64,000 nucleotides of DNA from Arthrobacter sp. JZ12 (GCF_035189165.1 NZ_CP045246.1:186001-250000); one strand, 5' to 3'; counted from the stretch's first letter, positions 34,212 through 43,055 are shown. Translations and numbers: made by a program. The notes: generated by a model not told the origin, from the sequence alone.

Positions 34212-35230
34212 GCGCCCCCAGCTCCGCAGCAGAACCTGCGCCCGCGGAGACAAGCACGCTGAAAGTAGCGGTTACTGACCCGATCATCACCCGCTTCGCC
34301 GACCACCTGACGGCGGGCGCCCCCGATCACGAGTGGATCTTTACGGATGGCACGGCGAAGGCCGAGCGGACAGCCATCCTGGCAGGCGCCGACGTCGTTG
34401 TCTGTTCCCGCATGGAAGCCGAAGAGGCCGCAGCTTGTACCGCTCGCCTGGTGCAGGTGACGGGAGCAGGTTTGGACCGGGTTGCCGTGGCCTCGCTTCC
34501 GGAGACCGTGGCCGTAGCCAACACCTTCCACCATGAACGCTCCATCGCCGAGCATGTGCTGATGTCCATCTTGATGCTCAGCAGGAGGCTGCCCGTAGCC
34601 GATGAGGAGCTGCGCGCCGGAGTGTGGCGTACGATCGCCACCGACCCCGACGTCCCGCTGCACCGCACCCTGGACACGATGACGCTTGGGGTTGTGGGCT
34701 ACGGCGGTATCGGCAGTGAGACAGCCCGCCTCGCCGCCGCGCTCGGGATGGACATAGTGGCCGTCCGTAGCCGCCCGGAGGCGCCCCTGCCCGACGACGG
34801 CGCCCGCCCCCGCTGGGTGGGCGGCATCGGTGAGCTGCCCCGCCTGCTGGCGGAGTCCGACGTCGTCGTTGTCACTGTTCCGCTGACCGCAGCGACCGAG
34901 GGAATGATCGGAGTGCCGGAATTCGCGGCCATGCGGCCGGACGCCCTGCTGGTCAATGTTGCCCGTGGGCCTGTGGTTGACCAGGCCGCTCTGTATGGGG
35001 CGCTGCTGGAACGTCGGATCGGAGGTGCAGCCATAGACGTCTGGTGGGGTGCACCGGCCGCGGGACGGACACCGCCCGCCGATTTCGCGTTCGGTGAGCT
35101 GCCCAACGTGGTGCTGACACCACACTATTCGGGCCATGCCCGGTCGACCTTCGAACAGCGGGCCCGGGACATCGCAGAGAACGTGAACCGACTGGCCGCC
35201 GGTGGGCAACTGATCAACCGGGTGAGGTGA
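34208..35230 (+). CDS. 2-hydroxyacid dehydrogenase-family protein lacking the catalytic Glu
   Basis: A 340-residue D-isomer-specific 2-hydroxyacid dehydrogenase-like protein. NAD-binding GVVGYGGIGSETARLAAALG (~161-180), the catalytic Arg in VNVARGPVVD (Arg253) and the His in LTPHYSGH (His306) are present. The usual Glu of the EPL motif is replaced: the segment reads DVWWGAPAAG, with Ala282 in that place. Formate-dehydrogenase-like relatives also lack this Glu. GTG 34208 overlaps the previous stop by 4 nt (GTGA); GTG 34205 is the alternative. Convergent with the TauE gene. Confidence 0.85.
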   Translation: MSAPSSAAEPAPAETSTLKVAVTDPIITRFADHLTAGAPDHEWIFTDGTAKAERTAILAGADVVVCSRMEAEEAAACTARLVQVTGAGLDRVAVASLPETVAVANTFHHERSIAEHVLMSILMLSRRLPVADEELRAGVWRTIATDPDVPLHRTLDTMTLGVVGYGGIGSETARLAAALGMDIVAVRSRPEAPLPDDGARPRWVGGIGELPRLLAESDVVVVTVPLTAATEGMIGVPEFAAMRPDALLVNVARGPVVDQAALYGALLERRIGGAAIDVWWGAPAAGRTPPADFAFGELPNVVLTPHYSGHARSTFEQRARDIAENVNRLAAGGQLINRVR

Positions 35231-35246
35231 GGATGCAGCGGGGTTG

Positions 35247-35969
35247 CTAGCCGCCGGCGAGCAGCCGGATGATCAGCAGCCCCGCTCCACCTCCTGCAGC
35301 AAGCAGGGCAACCAACCGCAGCCGCCCGGCGTCGAGGAACCTGTTGAGCCAGCGCGAGATGCCGAAACCGAGAAGTACCACGGGAGCCAACCAGAGGAAC
35401 GCGCTGAGGATCTCCGCGGTGACGGTGCCGGCAAGGGCCAGCAGGCCGACCGAGACAAGCGAACCGACGAGGAAGAAAGCACTCATCGTGCCGCGAAGCC
35501 GTGCCGGCGGTTGGCCTTGCCAGACGATCGCCATCGGGGCGCCTCCGATTGAGGTTGCCGTTCCCATAATGCCCGACAGCCCGCCCGCAGCAATCAGTGC
35601 GGGTCGGGTAGGAGCGGGGCGCCATCCGAGGAACGCGGAACCGACTCCGACCAGCACGCTGACCGCGACCAGCCAGGAGAGCGCGGCGGAAGACATAGCC
35701 ACCGCCAGCCAGGCACCGACCACGCTGCCCGGAATCCTGCCCGCCAGCGCCCATGCAGCGCCGCGAAGGTCCAGGTGTGCGCGCTCGCGGAAGGTCACAA
35801 GCATGGTCACCAGGCACGCAAGCATCACTACCAGTGCGGGTAACAGTTCAGGCGCGATGAGGGCGATCACGGGTGCGGCAACCAGTCCGGCCCCGAAGCC
35901 GATGGAACCCTGAAGGGCGGTGGCGGCACAGACCGCCACCGCCAGGATGGTTAGTTCTCCCGGGCTCAC
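35247..35969 (-). CDS. TauE/SafE family anion permease
   Basis: A 240-residue membrane protein with about 7-8 hydrophobic segments and the TauE/SafE patterns GSIGFGAGLVAAPVIALI (residues ~18-35) and GLSGIMGTATSIGGAPMAIVWQ. Members move sulfite, sulfoacetate or other small organic anions. GTG 35969 overlaps the stop of the ABC ATPase gene by 4 nt, making it the last gene of the peptide-type ABC operon. The open frame continues upstream but inside the ATPase gene. Confidence 0.86.
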   Translation of the reverse strand: MSPGELTILAVAVCAATALQGSIGFGAGLVAAPVIALIAPELLPALVVMLACLVTMLVTFRERAHLDLRGAAWALAGRIPGSVVGAWLAVAMSSAALSWLVAVSVLVGVGSAFLGWRPAPTRPALIAAGGLSGIMGTATSIGGAPMAIVWQGQPPARLRGTMSAFFLVGSLVSVGLLALAGTVTAEILSAFLWLAPVVLLGFGISRWLNRFLDAGRLRLVALLAAGGGAGLLIIRLLAGG

Positions 35970-37066
35970 GAACCGGCAGGGACAGGCGCGAGCCCGGCCT
36001 CTGCGGCATCCGCGAGTGGGAAGTGGCATTCGGCTGCGTGAATCGAAGGAACCTGTCCGGTCCGGATGGAAGGAACGCCCAGGTGCACCCTTCCCGCCTG
36101 CTCGGCGGTCTGCGCGGGCGGTGCAACACGTGCGCAGATGTCCTGCGCCTTCCAGCATCGGGTCCGGAACCTGCACCCCGACGGCGGATCCAGGGGAGAG
36201 GGCAGCTCGCCGCGCAGCACAATCCGCTCGGTCGGGCGATCTGCAGCGTTCAGCTTGGGCGAGGCCGACATGAGCGCTGCGGTGTAGGGGTGCAGCGGGC
36301 GCTCGAACACGTCCTCGGTGATGCCGGTTTCGATGATCCGGCCAAGGTACATCACAGCCACGCGGTCAGTGACGTGGCGGACCACGGACAGATCGTGCGA
36401 GATGAAGATGTAGCTCACTCCCAGTTTCTGCTGCAGCTCGTTCAGCAGGTTCAGCACCTGGGCCTGTACGGACAGGTCCAGTGCGGACACGGGCTCGTCC
36501 AGGATGATCAGCTCGGGATTGAGCGCAAGCGCCCGCGCGATACCGATGCGCTGGCGCTGGCCGCCGGAGAATTCCTGCGGCGACTTCTTGGCATCGGATG
36601 CCCTCAGGCCCACCAGTTCCAGCAACTCGTGGAGGCGGGCCTGGCGTTCGGAAGACGAGCGGAACAGGTCGCGGTGCGTGGCCCACGGCTCGGAGATGAT
36701 TTCACCGGCGGTCATGCGGGCGTTCAGTGACGCAAACGGGTCCTGGAACACCATCTGTACCCTGCGCCGCCAGGCAAGCAGCTCCTTGCCCCGCAGACTG
36801 AAGGGGTCGGCGCCGTCGAAGGTGACCGTGCCGGCGTCGGGCTTTTCCAGCAGCATCAGGGTGCGGGCAAGAGTGGACTTTCCACAGCCGGACTCGCCCA
36901 CCAGGCCGAGGGTCTCCCCGCGGCCCACGGACAGGTTGATGCCGTCCAGCGCACGCAGCTCGTTGCTGCCGGAGCCGCTGCGGGCAACGTGGAAGATCTT
37001 GGTGACGTCGCGGACCTCGAGGGCGGCAGTTTCGGCCTTCTGGTCACGCTCTAGCTGAGCGGTCAT
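35966..37066 (-). CDS. Dpp/Opp-type ABC transporter ATP-binding protein (second)
   Basis: A 366-residue ATPase with Walker [10 protein letters not shown], the Q-loop region MVFQDPFASLN, signature FSGGQRQRIGIARAL, Walker B ELIILDEPVSALD and the C-terminal oligopeptide-transporter domain with the PSPLDPPSGCRFRTRCWKA motif. OppF/DppF type. ATG 37066 overlaps the stop of the preceding gene (ATGA). Confidence 0.92.
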   Translation of the reverse strand: MTAQLERDQKAETAALEVRDVTKIFHVARSGSGSNELRALDGINLSVGRGETLGLVGESGCGKSTLARTLMLLEKPDAGTVTFDGADPFSLRGKELLAWRRRVQMVFQDPFASLNARMTAGEIISEPWATHRDLFRSSSERQARLHELLELVGLRASDAKKSPQEFSGGQRQRIGIARALALNPELIILDEPVSALDLSVQAQVLNLLNELQQKLGVSYIFISHDLSVVRHVTDRVAVMYLGRIIETGITEDVFERPLHPYTAALMSASPKLNAADRPTERIVLRGELPSPLDPPSGCRFRTRCWKAQDICARVAPPAQTAEQAGRVHLGVPSIRTGQVPSIHAAECHFPLADAAEAGLAPVPAGS

Positions 37067-38112
37067 GCTCGGACTTCCTTCAGTGACGTCTCGGGATTGA
37101 GAAGTTCGGAAAAATGGCAGGCGGCGGAGCGCCCAGGAGCGGTTTCCCGCAGGGCCGGGCGTTTTGCGCGGCACAGTTCCTGCACCAGCGGGCAGCGGTC
37201 CTGGTAGACGCAGCCGGGCGGGATGTTCTTCAGCTCCGGTGGGCTGCCGGGAATCGACGAGAGCGTTGAGCCGCGCTCGGCGTCCGTCGGCACCGACTCA
37301 AGCAGTCCCTTGGTGTACGGGTGCTTGGGGTCGGCAAAGACCTCGTCAACCGGGCCCGATTCGACGACGTTCCCGGCATACATCACGCACACGGTGTCGG
37401 CCTCTTCGGCGACGACGGCGAGGTCGTGCGTGATGAGCACAACCGCCATGTCCTCTTCTTCGCGTAGGCGGCGCAGCAGATCCATGATCTGTGCCTGCAC
37501 GGTAACGTCCAGCGCGGTGGTCGGCTCATCGGCGATGAGCAGCCGCGGGCTGAGGGCCACCGCTATTGCGATGAGGATGCGCTGGCGCATGCCTCCGGAG
37601 AACTGGTGCGGATAGGAATCCACGCGCGACTCAGGCTGGGGGATACCCACGCGAGCCATCAGCTTGATGGCCTCCTGCCGGGCTTCGGAGGCGGAAAGGC
37701 CGCGGTGGATCCGGAACGCTTCGCCGATCTGCACGCCTACGGGGTAGACGGGGTTCAGCGCGGTCAGCGCGTCCTGGAACACGATTCCCAGCTCAGAGCC
37801 GGCGATCTTCCGCCGCTGTTTAGCGTTCATGGGGGCGAGGTCCTTGCCCTCGAGCTCCATGGAGCCGCCAGCGACGTGGGCTACCGGGTCCAGGACTCCG
37901 GCGATCGCCTTGGCCGTCATGGACTTGCCGCAGCCGGATTCACCCAGAAGGGCGAGTGTTTCGCCTGCGCGGGCCTCGAAGCCTGCCGAGCTGACCGCCC
38001 GTACCGTTCCGAACGGAGTGCGGATGTCCACGTTGAGTCCGTCGACCTTGAGGACCACGGGATGGGTGCCCTCGGAGTGGCGGGTGGGTGCAGTTGTTTC
38101 CGTCATGGTCAC
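37063..38112 (-). CDS. Dpp/Opp-type ABC transporter ATP-binding protein (first)
   Basis: A 349-residue ATPase of OppD/DppD type: Walker [25 protein letters not shown], signature [15 protein letters not shown]-like, Walker [14 protein letters not shown]-loop [13 protein letters not shown], and the Cys-rich oligopeptide C-terminal region [20 protein letters not shown] 38112 overlaps the permease stop by 4 nt and has AAGGAG 5 nt upstream; ATG 38106 is the alternative. Confidence 0.92.
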   Translation of the reverse strand: MTMTETTAPTRHSEGTHPVVLKVDGLNVDIRTPFGTVRAVSSAGFEARAGETLALLGESGCGKSMTAKAIAGVLDPVAHVAGGSMELEGKDLAPMNAKQRRKIAGSELGIVFQDALTALNPVYPVGVQIGEAFRIHRGLSASEARQEAIKLMARVGIPQPESRVDSYPHQFSGGMRQRILIAIAVALSPRLLIADEPTTALDVTVQAQIMDLLRRLREEEDMAVVLITHDLAVVAEEADTVCVMYAGNVVESGPVDEVFADPKHPYTKGLLESVPTDAERGSTLSSIPGSPPELKNIPPGCVYQDRCPLVQELCRAKRPALRETAPGRSAACHFSELLNPETSLKEVRA

Positions 38113-39089
38113 TTTGACTCCTTGGCAGCAAGGCGGGTCACAAATTTTTTGCGGCCCGGGAGGGCGAGGCGCCAGCGCTGTCCGGGATCGGTCGCGATGC
38201 GCAGCCAGGCGGCGAGCATGTTCGCTGCGATCGCCGTGATCACGATGGCGAGGCCCGGGAAGATGGACAGCCACCAGGCGGTCTGCAGGTACTGCCGTCC
38301 CTGGGCCACCATGAGGCCCCAGGAGACATCCGGCGGCTGGATACCGATCCCGAGGAAGGACAGCGAGGACTCGGCGAGCATCACATAGCAGAACTCGAGG
38401 GTGGCCAGCGTGAGCAGGGTGGGCGTAACCACCGGGACCACGTGGCGACGGATGATCGCGTTGGGCTTGGCGCCGAAGGTGCGGGCCGCGTCCACGAAGG
38501 TGCGGCTTTGCAGCTCGGCTGACTCGGCCCGTGCCGTCCTGAGGTAGATCGGGATACGGGTCAGGGCGAGAATGAGCACGATGTTCGCGATCGAGGGGTT
38601 GAAGACATACAGCACGACGACGGCGAGCAGCAGGGAGGGGAAGCTCATGATCACGTCGGCGATGCGCATCGAGACGTTCTCGCGCCAGCCGCGGTGGTAG
38701 CCGGCCCAGATTCCCCACAGGGAACCGATCAGAAGGGCAATCGCCACAGCGGGGATGGCAACCAGGAGCGTGGTTTGGGTGGCGACAACGAGCCGCGCCA
38801 GAACCGACCGGCCCAGTGAATCCGAACCGAGGAGATACTCCCAGCCGTTGGCTGGGTCGAACGGGGCCTTGTTTGCGAACAGCAGGTTCTGGCGCGTTGC
38901 CAGTTCCCCCATCAGCATCGGCCCGAAAACAGCGGTTGCCAGCACAATGAGCAGGATGATCGCTCCCGCTGAGGCGAACTTGTCGCGGAGCAGCATGCGC
39001 AGCATGCTCGGGTGGTTGTTCTTGGCGGCGGTGCCCTTGCTCCTGGAACTTCCGTGGGCCCCGGCTGCGGTGCTAGAGGTTCGAGTCAT
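38109..39089 (-). CDS. Dpp/Opp-type ABC transporter permease (DppC-like)
   Basis: A 326-residue permease with a polar N-terminal extension, a first membrane helix (KFASAGAIILLIVLATAVFGPML) and a binding-protein-dependent transport domain with the EAA-like loop (ESAELQSRTFVDAARTFGAKPNAIIRRHVVPV). It ends with LGIGIQPPDVSWGLMVAQGR typical of DppC. Works with the neighbouring permease and two ATPases. Confidence 0.9.
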   Translation of the reverse strand: MTRTSSTAAGAHGSSRSKGTAAKNNHPSMLRMLLRDKFASAGAIILLIVLATAVFGPMLMGELATRQNLLFANKAPFDPANGWEYLLGSDSLGRSVLARLVVATQTTLLVAIPAVAIALLIGSLWGIWAGYHRGWRENVSMRIADVIMSFPSLLLAVVVLYVFNPSIANIVLILALTRIPIYLRTARAESAELQSRTFVDAARTFGAKPNAIIRRHVVPVVTPTLLTLATLEFCYVMLAESSLSFLGIGIQPPDVSWGLMVAQGRQYLQTAWWLSIFPGLAIVITAIAANMLAAWLRIATDPGQRWRLALPGRKKFVTRLAAKESK

Positions 39090-39098
39090 CGTCTTCTC

Positions 39099-40097
39099 CT
39101 ATGCCTGGGCTGTCGCGGTAGGCGTGGGGTCGGCGGGAGCAGCCGGCCGGGCGGGTGCCTTCTTCCGTCGGGCTGAGGCGCTTGCCGGCCGAACCCGCGG
39201 GTCAAGCAATGCGTAGGCAAGGTCGATCAGGATGTTCAGCACGAAGATGGCGATTGCGGTCAGCAGTACGGCGGCCTGGAGAACCGCGAAGTCGCGCTGC
39301 AGGATGGAGTCGATCATCAGCTTTCCGATTCCCGGCCAACCGAAGATGGTCTCGACGACGACCGCGCCGTTGACGAGCCCCACCATGAGGTCACCGGCAA
39401 CGGTGAGGGCCGGAGCTGCCGCGTTGCGTAGCGCGTGCCGGGTGACAACCCGCTTCTGCGACGCGCCCTTGCTGCGGGCGAGCTTGATGTAGGGCTCGGA
39501 CAGTGCGGACACCATTGCCCCGCGCACCACCTGGACCAGCGCCCCGAAGGGCCGCATCACCAGGGTGGCTATGGGCAGTATCCATGCCTCGGCTCCGACG
39601 ACGCCGGAGGTCGGCAGCCAGCCGAGGGAGATCGCGAAGATCCAGATGCCGACGATGGCGAGCCAGAAGTCCGGGATGGAGGCCGCTGCCATCGACACGA
39701 AGCTGGCGATCCGGTCCGCGATCCCGTTGGGCTTCAGGGCCGCCCAGCTTCCCACAATGACCGCCAGGACGATGGCCAAAATCATTGTGGTGAGAGCCAG
39801 CTGAAGGGTGGCCGGGAAAGCCCGCAGCGCCATTGCCGCCGCGGACTCTCCCGTCCGGAGAGAGGTGCCGAAATCCAGCTGCAGCACGCCGCCGAAGTAG
39901 TCGGCCATCTGCACCAGCAGAGGCTGGTCCAGGCCGTTTCGCGTTGCGAAGTCCTCGCGCATCTGCTCGGTGGCGTTCAACGGCAGATACAGGCTGGCCG
40001 GGTTACCGGTCATCCTTGCCAGCGCGAAGACTCCGATCACAACTACAACCAGCGGCAATGCGCTGGAAACGATACGTTTCCGCAGATAGGTCAGCAT
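39099..40097 (-). CDS. Dpp/Opp-type ABC transporter permease (DppB-like)
   Basis: A 332-residue permease with six helices and the DppB pattern: N-terminal YLRKRIVSSALPLVVVVIGVFALARMTGNPA, GLDQPLLVQMADYFGGVLQLDFG, and the cytoplasmic loop SEPYIKLARSKGASQKRVVTRHALRNAAAP. The C terminus is a basic Ala/Pro-rich tail. Nine bp before the DppC-like gene. Confidence 0.9.
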   Translation of the reverse strand: MLTYLRKRIVSSALPLVVVVIGVFALARMTGNPASLYLPLNATEQMREDFATRNGLDQPLLVQMADYFGGVLQLDFGTSLRTGESAAAMALRAFPATLQLALTTMILAIVLAVIVGSWAALKPNGIADRIASFVSMAAASIPDFWLAIVGIWIFAISLGWLPTSGVVGAEAWILPIATLVMRPFGALVQVVRGAMVSALSEPYIKLARSKGASQKRVVTRHALRNAAAPALTVAGDLMVGLVNGAVVVETIFGWPGIGKLMIDSILQRDFAVLQAAVLLTAIAIFVLNILIDLAYALLDPRVRPASASARRKKAPARPAAPADPTPTATAQA

Positions 40098-40133
40098 GGC
40101 TTCCCCCTCCTATTCCACTCCGTTGGTTGACCG

Positions 40134-41729
40134 CTACTGCGCGGGCTTGATCTCGGCCAGGCGCAGCTCGTCACCGGTGGACGAGTTCGGCTCGTAGTCG
40201 ATGGTCTCGGCCTTTCCGATCATGCCGGTCTGGTGCATGATGTGGGCGAACTGGACAACCTCTTCGTTCTGGTAGGCGAAAATTTCCTCGAACGCGCTCT
40301 GGCGTTCGTCTCCGGTTGCCGCATTGGCTTCCTGGATCATGGCGTCCAGCTCAGGCGTGCCGAAGGCGCTCTGAGCGCCGTCGGTGAGCATGTACTGGTC
40401 CACCGTGAACGCCGCGTCACCGGCCTGGTTGCCGTGCTGCGTCATGTGCAGGATGGCGCCTTCGTCTTCAACGAAGGGGCGTACCTGGTACTGCAGGTGC
40501 TGGCTGGTCTCGAGCATCTTGAGCTCGACGTTCAGGCCGGCCTGCTTCAGCTGCTCCTGGAGCACCTGGCCCAGTTCCTGAATCTTTGGGAACTGTGCAT
40601 TGCGCACGATCAGGCTGATGGGGGCGCTGGTGTCGACGCCGTCGGCCTGCGCTTCGGCAACCAGGGACTTGGCCTGCTCGAGGTCGAACGGCCAACCTTC
40701 GAGTCCTGCATTGTGGCCGACGATGCCTTCGGGTACCAGCTGCGCGGCAACCTTCTCGCGTCCGCCGTACAGGCTCGCCACGATGCCTTCCTTGTCAATC
40801 GCGTAGTTCACGGCCTGACGGACGCGGATGTCATTGAACGGAGGCTTGTCCGTGTGCATGCGCAGCGCGACGGTCTCGTTGTTGGGGTAGGGGACGCCAA
40901 GGTCGCCGATGTTGTCTTCAGGGCTGAGGCCCATCGCGATGTCGGCCTCGCCCGAGGTGACCATTGCAGCGCGCACGGTGCCCTCTGCACGCCACTGATA
41001 CTCGGCCTTCGGGAAGGCGGGCGCCTCACCCCAGTAGCCGTCGTAGGCGGACACGGTGATCTTTTGGCCGGCCTGCCACTCATCGAGCTTGTACGGCCCC
41101 GTGCCGATCGGTTCCCGGACCTTCTCGGTGTCGGAGGTCTCGCTGGGGACAACCTCGAGGAACGACAACCGCAGAGGCAGGATGGGGTCCGGCCCGACAG
41201 CGGTCACGCTGAGTGTAGTGTCATCGACGACCTCGACGGTGAGGTCGTCGTCGCCAAAGACGTAGCCTTCCACGTTGCAGCCAAGCTGGGAGTTGACCGC
41301 GCGCTCAATGGTGTGCGCGGCGTCTTCAGCCGTGAAGTCGCTGCCATCATGGAAGGTTACGCCTTCGCGCAGCTTGAAGGTCCAGGTGGTGTCGTCCTCG
41401 GAGCTCCACTCGGTGGCGAGCTTGGGCTCCAGTTCACCGGTTGAAGGATTGCGCTCGACGAGGGGCTCGGTGATGGTGGAGCGGTCGATCACGCCGGTGC
41501 TGGTCAGGTTGGACTCGCAGGGCTCCAGCGTCGGCGGCTCCTGCTGAAGGACCACCCGCAGGGTGTCCGAAGCCTCGGCGGTGCTGCCTTCGGCATTCTC
41601 CGAGTTGGCCACCGCACAGCCGCTCAGCAGCATGGTGCTGCCGACCGCCGCGGATGTCAGGGCTAGGGCCAGACGGCGCTTGGCCGAGCCCGTCTTTTCC
41701 GATGACCCGGAAGTGGGTTCAAACGTCAT
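40134..41729 (-). CDS. Dpp/Opp-type ABC transporter substrate-binding lipoprotein
   Basis: A 531-residue family-5 solute-binding protein. The signal ends in the lipobox LLSGC (about residue 38). Family features: LATEWSSEDDTTWTFKLREGVTFHDGSDFTAEDA and GTGPYKLDEWQAGQKITVSAYDGYWG, then VRQAVNYAIDKEGIV. ATG 41729 has GGAGGAAAC just upstream. First gene of the six-gene operon (binding protein, two permeases, two ATPases, TauE). Such systems import peptides, sugars or glycosides; the context suggests a sugar-acid-related solute. Confidence 0.9.
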   Translation of the reverse strand: MTFEPTSGSSEKTGSAKRRLALALTSAAVGSTMLLSGCAVANSENAEGSTAEASDTLRVVLQQEPPTLEPCESNLTSTGVIDRSTITEPLVERNPSTGELEPKLATEWSSEDDTTWTFKLREGVTFHDGSDFTAEDAAHTIERAVNSQLGCNVEGYVFGDDDLTVEVVDDTTLSVTAVGPDPILPLRLSFLEVVPSETSDTEKVREPIGTGPYKLDEWQAGQKITVSAYDGYWGEAPAFPKAEYQWRAEGTVRAAMVTSGEADIAMGLSPEDNIGDLGVPYPNNETVALRMHTDKPPFNDIRVRQAVNYAIDKEGIVASLYGGREKVAAQLVPEGIVGHNAGLEGWPFDLEQAKSLVAEAQADGVDTSAPISLIVRNAQFPKIQELGQVLQEQLKQAGLNVELKMLETSQHLQYQVRPFVEDEGAILHMTQHGNQAGDAAFTVDQYMLTDGAQSAFGTPELDAMIQEANAATGDERQSAFEEIFAYQNEEVVQFAHIMHQTGMIGKAETIDYEPNSSTGDELRLAEIKPAQ

Positions 41730-41799
41730 TGTTTCCTCCGAAGGAGCCAGTGATGAAAGCCGGTGAAACTGGGATAAATGCCGGCTGTGACCCAACTTT

Positions 41800-41813
41800 G
41801 TGATTGTCATCAC
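41800..41813. promoter_or_regulatory. Inverted repeat upstream of the ABC operon
   Basis: GTGAT-TGTC-ATCAC, 71 nt upstream of the binding-protein start. A candidate operator of GntR type; differs from the LysR-type sites. Confidence 0.4.
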
Positions 41814-41859
41814 GGCGAGTCAAGAGGCGAAACAAGTGTGAAGAAGCCCGGAATCAAGC

Positions 41860-41906
41860 GGAACGATGCGGTTCCCGAAGAAGTTCCGCGCCGTTTCGCG
41901 GAACTT
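41860..41906. promoter_or_regulatory. Cluster of GGAAC/GTTCC half-sites with a perfect 10-bp inverted repeat
   Basis: GGAAC-N6-GTTCC at 41860-41875 is followed by AAGTTCCGCG (41881-41890), 6 nt, CGCGGAACTT (41897-41906), a perfect inverted repeat. It sits between the divergent ABC operon and the hydroxyacid dehydrogenase gene. It looks like a tandem operator for a dimeric regulator not encoded next to it. Confidence 0.55.
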
Positions 41907-41925
41907 TGTGATCCATGCCTCAGAG

Positions 41926-41939
41926 GTATCGATCCATGC
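41926..41939 (+). promoter_or_regulatory. LysR-type operator, hydroxyacid dehydrogenase gene
   Basis: GTATCGATCCATGC, 10 nt upstream of a -35. A partial second copy ATCCATGC lies 21 bp upstream (41911-41918), two helical turns. Confidence 0.65.
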
Positions 41940-41949
41940 TAATTCCGTG

Positions 41950-41979
41950 TTGGACCGAAATGGTGGGCTTTTCTACTGT
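41950..41979 (+). promoter_or_regulatory. Predicted promoter of the 41986 gene
   Basis: TTGGAC (41950-41955), 18-nt spacer, TACTGT (41974-41979). Transcription would start at or within a base or two of the ATG at 41986, so the message is probably leaderless. Confidence 0.55.
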
Positions 41980-41985
41980 CGCTCC

Positions 41986-42972
41986 ATGAGTATCGACACA
42001 GCTGAGCACTCCGAAAACCGTTCAAAGGCGAACGGCCAGCAGATCCTGCAGGTCGGTCCCGTCAATCCTGCCGTCGCTGCAGCGCTCGCCGATGAATTCG
42101 GCGCGCTGCGCCTGCCCGAAGGTGCGGAACGCGAGGACTTCCTCGAGCAGCACGCCGACGGGGTACGCATCGCGGTCTGCTCCGGTCGGGTAGGCGTGGA
42201 TACCGAACTGATGCGACAACTGCCGAACCTCGAAGTCATAGTCAACTTCGGTGTCGGTTACGACGCAACCGACGTCGCCCAGGCGAACGAGCGCGGCATC
42301 GCTATTAGCAACACTCCCGACGTCCTCACCGACTGCGTGGCGGACACCGCCCTGGCCCTCTACCTGGACGTTCTTCGCGGAACCAGTGCGGCAGACCGTT
42401 TTGTACGGCGCGGGGAGTGGGCGCGGATCCCATCCTTCCCGTTGACCGTCCGTGCGTCGGGCCGAAAGGTCGGCATCCTCGGGTTGGGGCGGATCGGCAA
42501 GGCGATCGCTGCACGCCTTGAGGGGTTCGGCTGCGAGATCCACTATCACAACCGCCGCCCGGTCGAGGGCTCGCCCTACACGTACCAGTCGTCGCCGGCG
42601 GAACTCGCTTCCGCCGTCGAGGTACTTGTTATTGCAGCGGCAGGCGGCCCGGAATCGGCGGGGCTGGTCAACGCTGATGTTCTCGAGAAGCTCGGCCCTG
42701 ACGGATACCTGGTTAACATCGCCCGCGGCAGCGTGGTGGACGAGCCTGAACTCATCGCGGCCCTTCAGGAGGGACGCCTGGCAGGGGCGGGCCTGGACGT
42801 GTTCGCGAACGAGCCACACGTGCCCGCCGAGCTGATGGCACTGGACAACGTGGTGCTGCTTCCGCACGTAGGAAGCGGAACCCGCGAGACCCGAGCGGAC
42901 ATGGCCGCACTCACGCTGCATAATCTGCGCAGCTACCTCCGCGATTCCACTCTCGTTACGCCTATCAGCTAG
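41986..42972 (+). CDS. D-2-hydroxyacid dehydrogenase
   Basis: A 328-residue NAD(P)-dependent D-isomer-specific 2-hydroxyacid dehydrogenase. Rossmann motif GLGRIG (165-170) with the catalytic Arg247 (NIARGSVVDE), Glu276 (NEP) and His294 (LPHVGSGT), so a complete active site, unlike the copy at 34208. It likely interconverts a glyoxylate- or hydroxypyruvate-like keto acid with its D-hydroxy acid. ATG 41986 is chosen over an upstream ATG (41866) because the predicted promoter lies between them. Confidence 0.9.
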   Translation: MSIDTAEHSENRSKANGQQILQVGPVNPAVAAALADEFGALRLPEGAEREDFLEQHADGVRIAVCSGRVGVDTELMRQLPNLEVIVNFGVGYDATDVAQANERGIAISNTPDVLTDCVADTALALYLDVLRGTSAADRFVRRGEWARIPSFPLTVRASGRKVGILGLGRIGKAIAARLEGFGCEIHYHNRRPVEGSPYTYQSSPAELASAVEVLVIAAAGGPESAGLVNADVLEKLGPDGYLVNIARGSVVDEPELIAALQEGRLAGAGLDVFANEPHVPAELMALDNVVLLPHVGSGTRETRADMAALTLHNLRSYLRDSTLVTPIS

Positions 42973-42982
42973 CACTTTTGGC

Positions 42983-43001
42983 GGCCCCTCAAGGAAGGGG
43001 C
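42983..43001. terminator. Short hairpin after the hydroxyacid dehydrogenase
   Basis: GCCCCT-CAAGGA-AGGGGC within 42983-43001, just downstream of the stop. The stem is only 6 bp and has no T-run, so it is a weak candidate. Confidence 0.3.
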
Positions 43002-43029
43002 GATATGATGCGTCTCAAGACCGCAAAAA

Positions 43030-43043
43030 GCACCGATTGATAC
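43030..43043 (-). promoter_or_regulatory. LysR-type operator, LysR 2 autoregulatory site
   Basis: GCACCGATTGATAC, the reverse complement of GTATCAATCGGTGC. It ends 12 nt before the LysR 2 ATG, matching the position of the LysR 1 site, and could block transcription of the regulator's own gene. Confidence 0.6.
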
Positions 43044-43055
43044 TTGGGGCGCATC

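Noticed and set aside
37063-38718. Longer version of the first ABC ATPase reaching to 38718
   Set aside because: The extra 200 codons are an out-of-frame reading of the DppC-like permease gene; the GTG/ATG at 38112/38106 with AAGGAG is the natural start.
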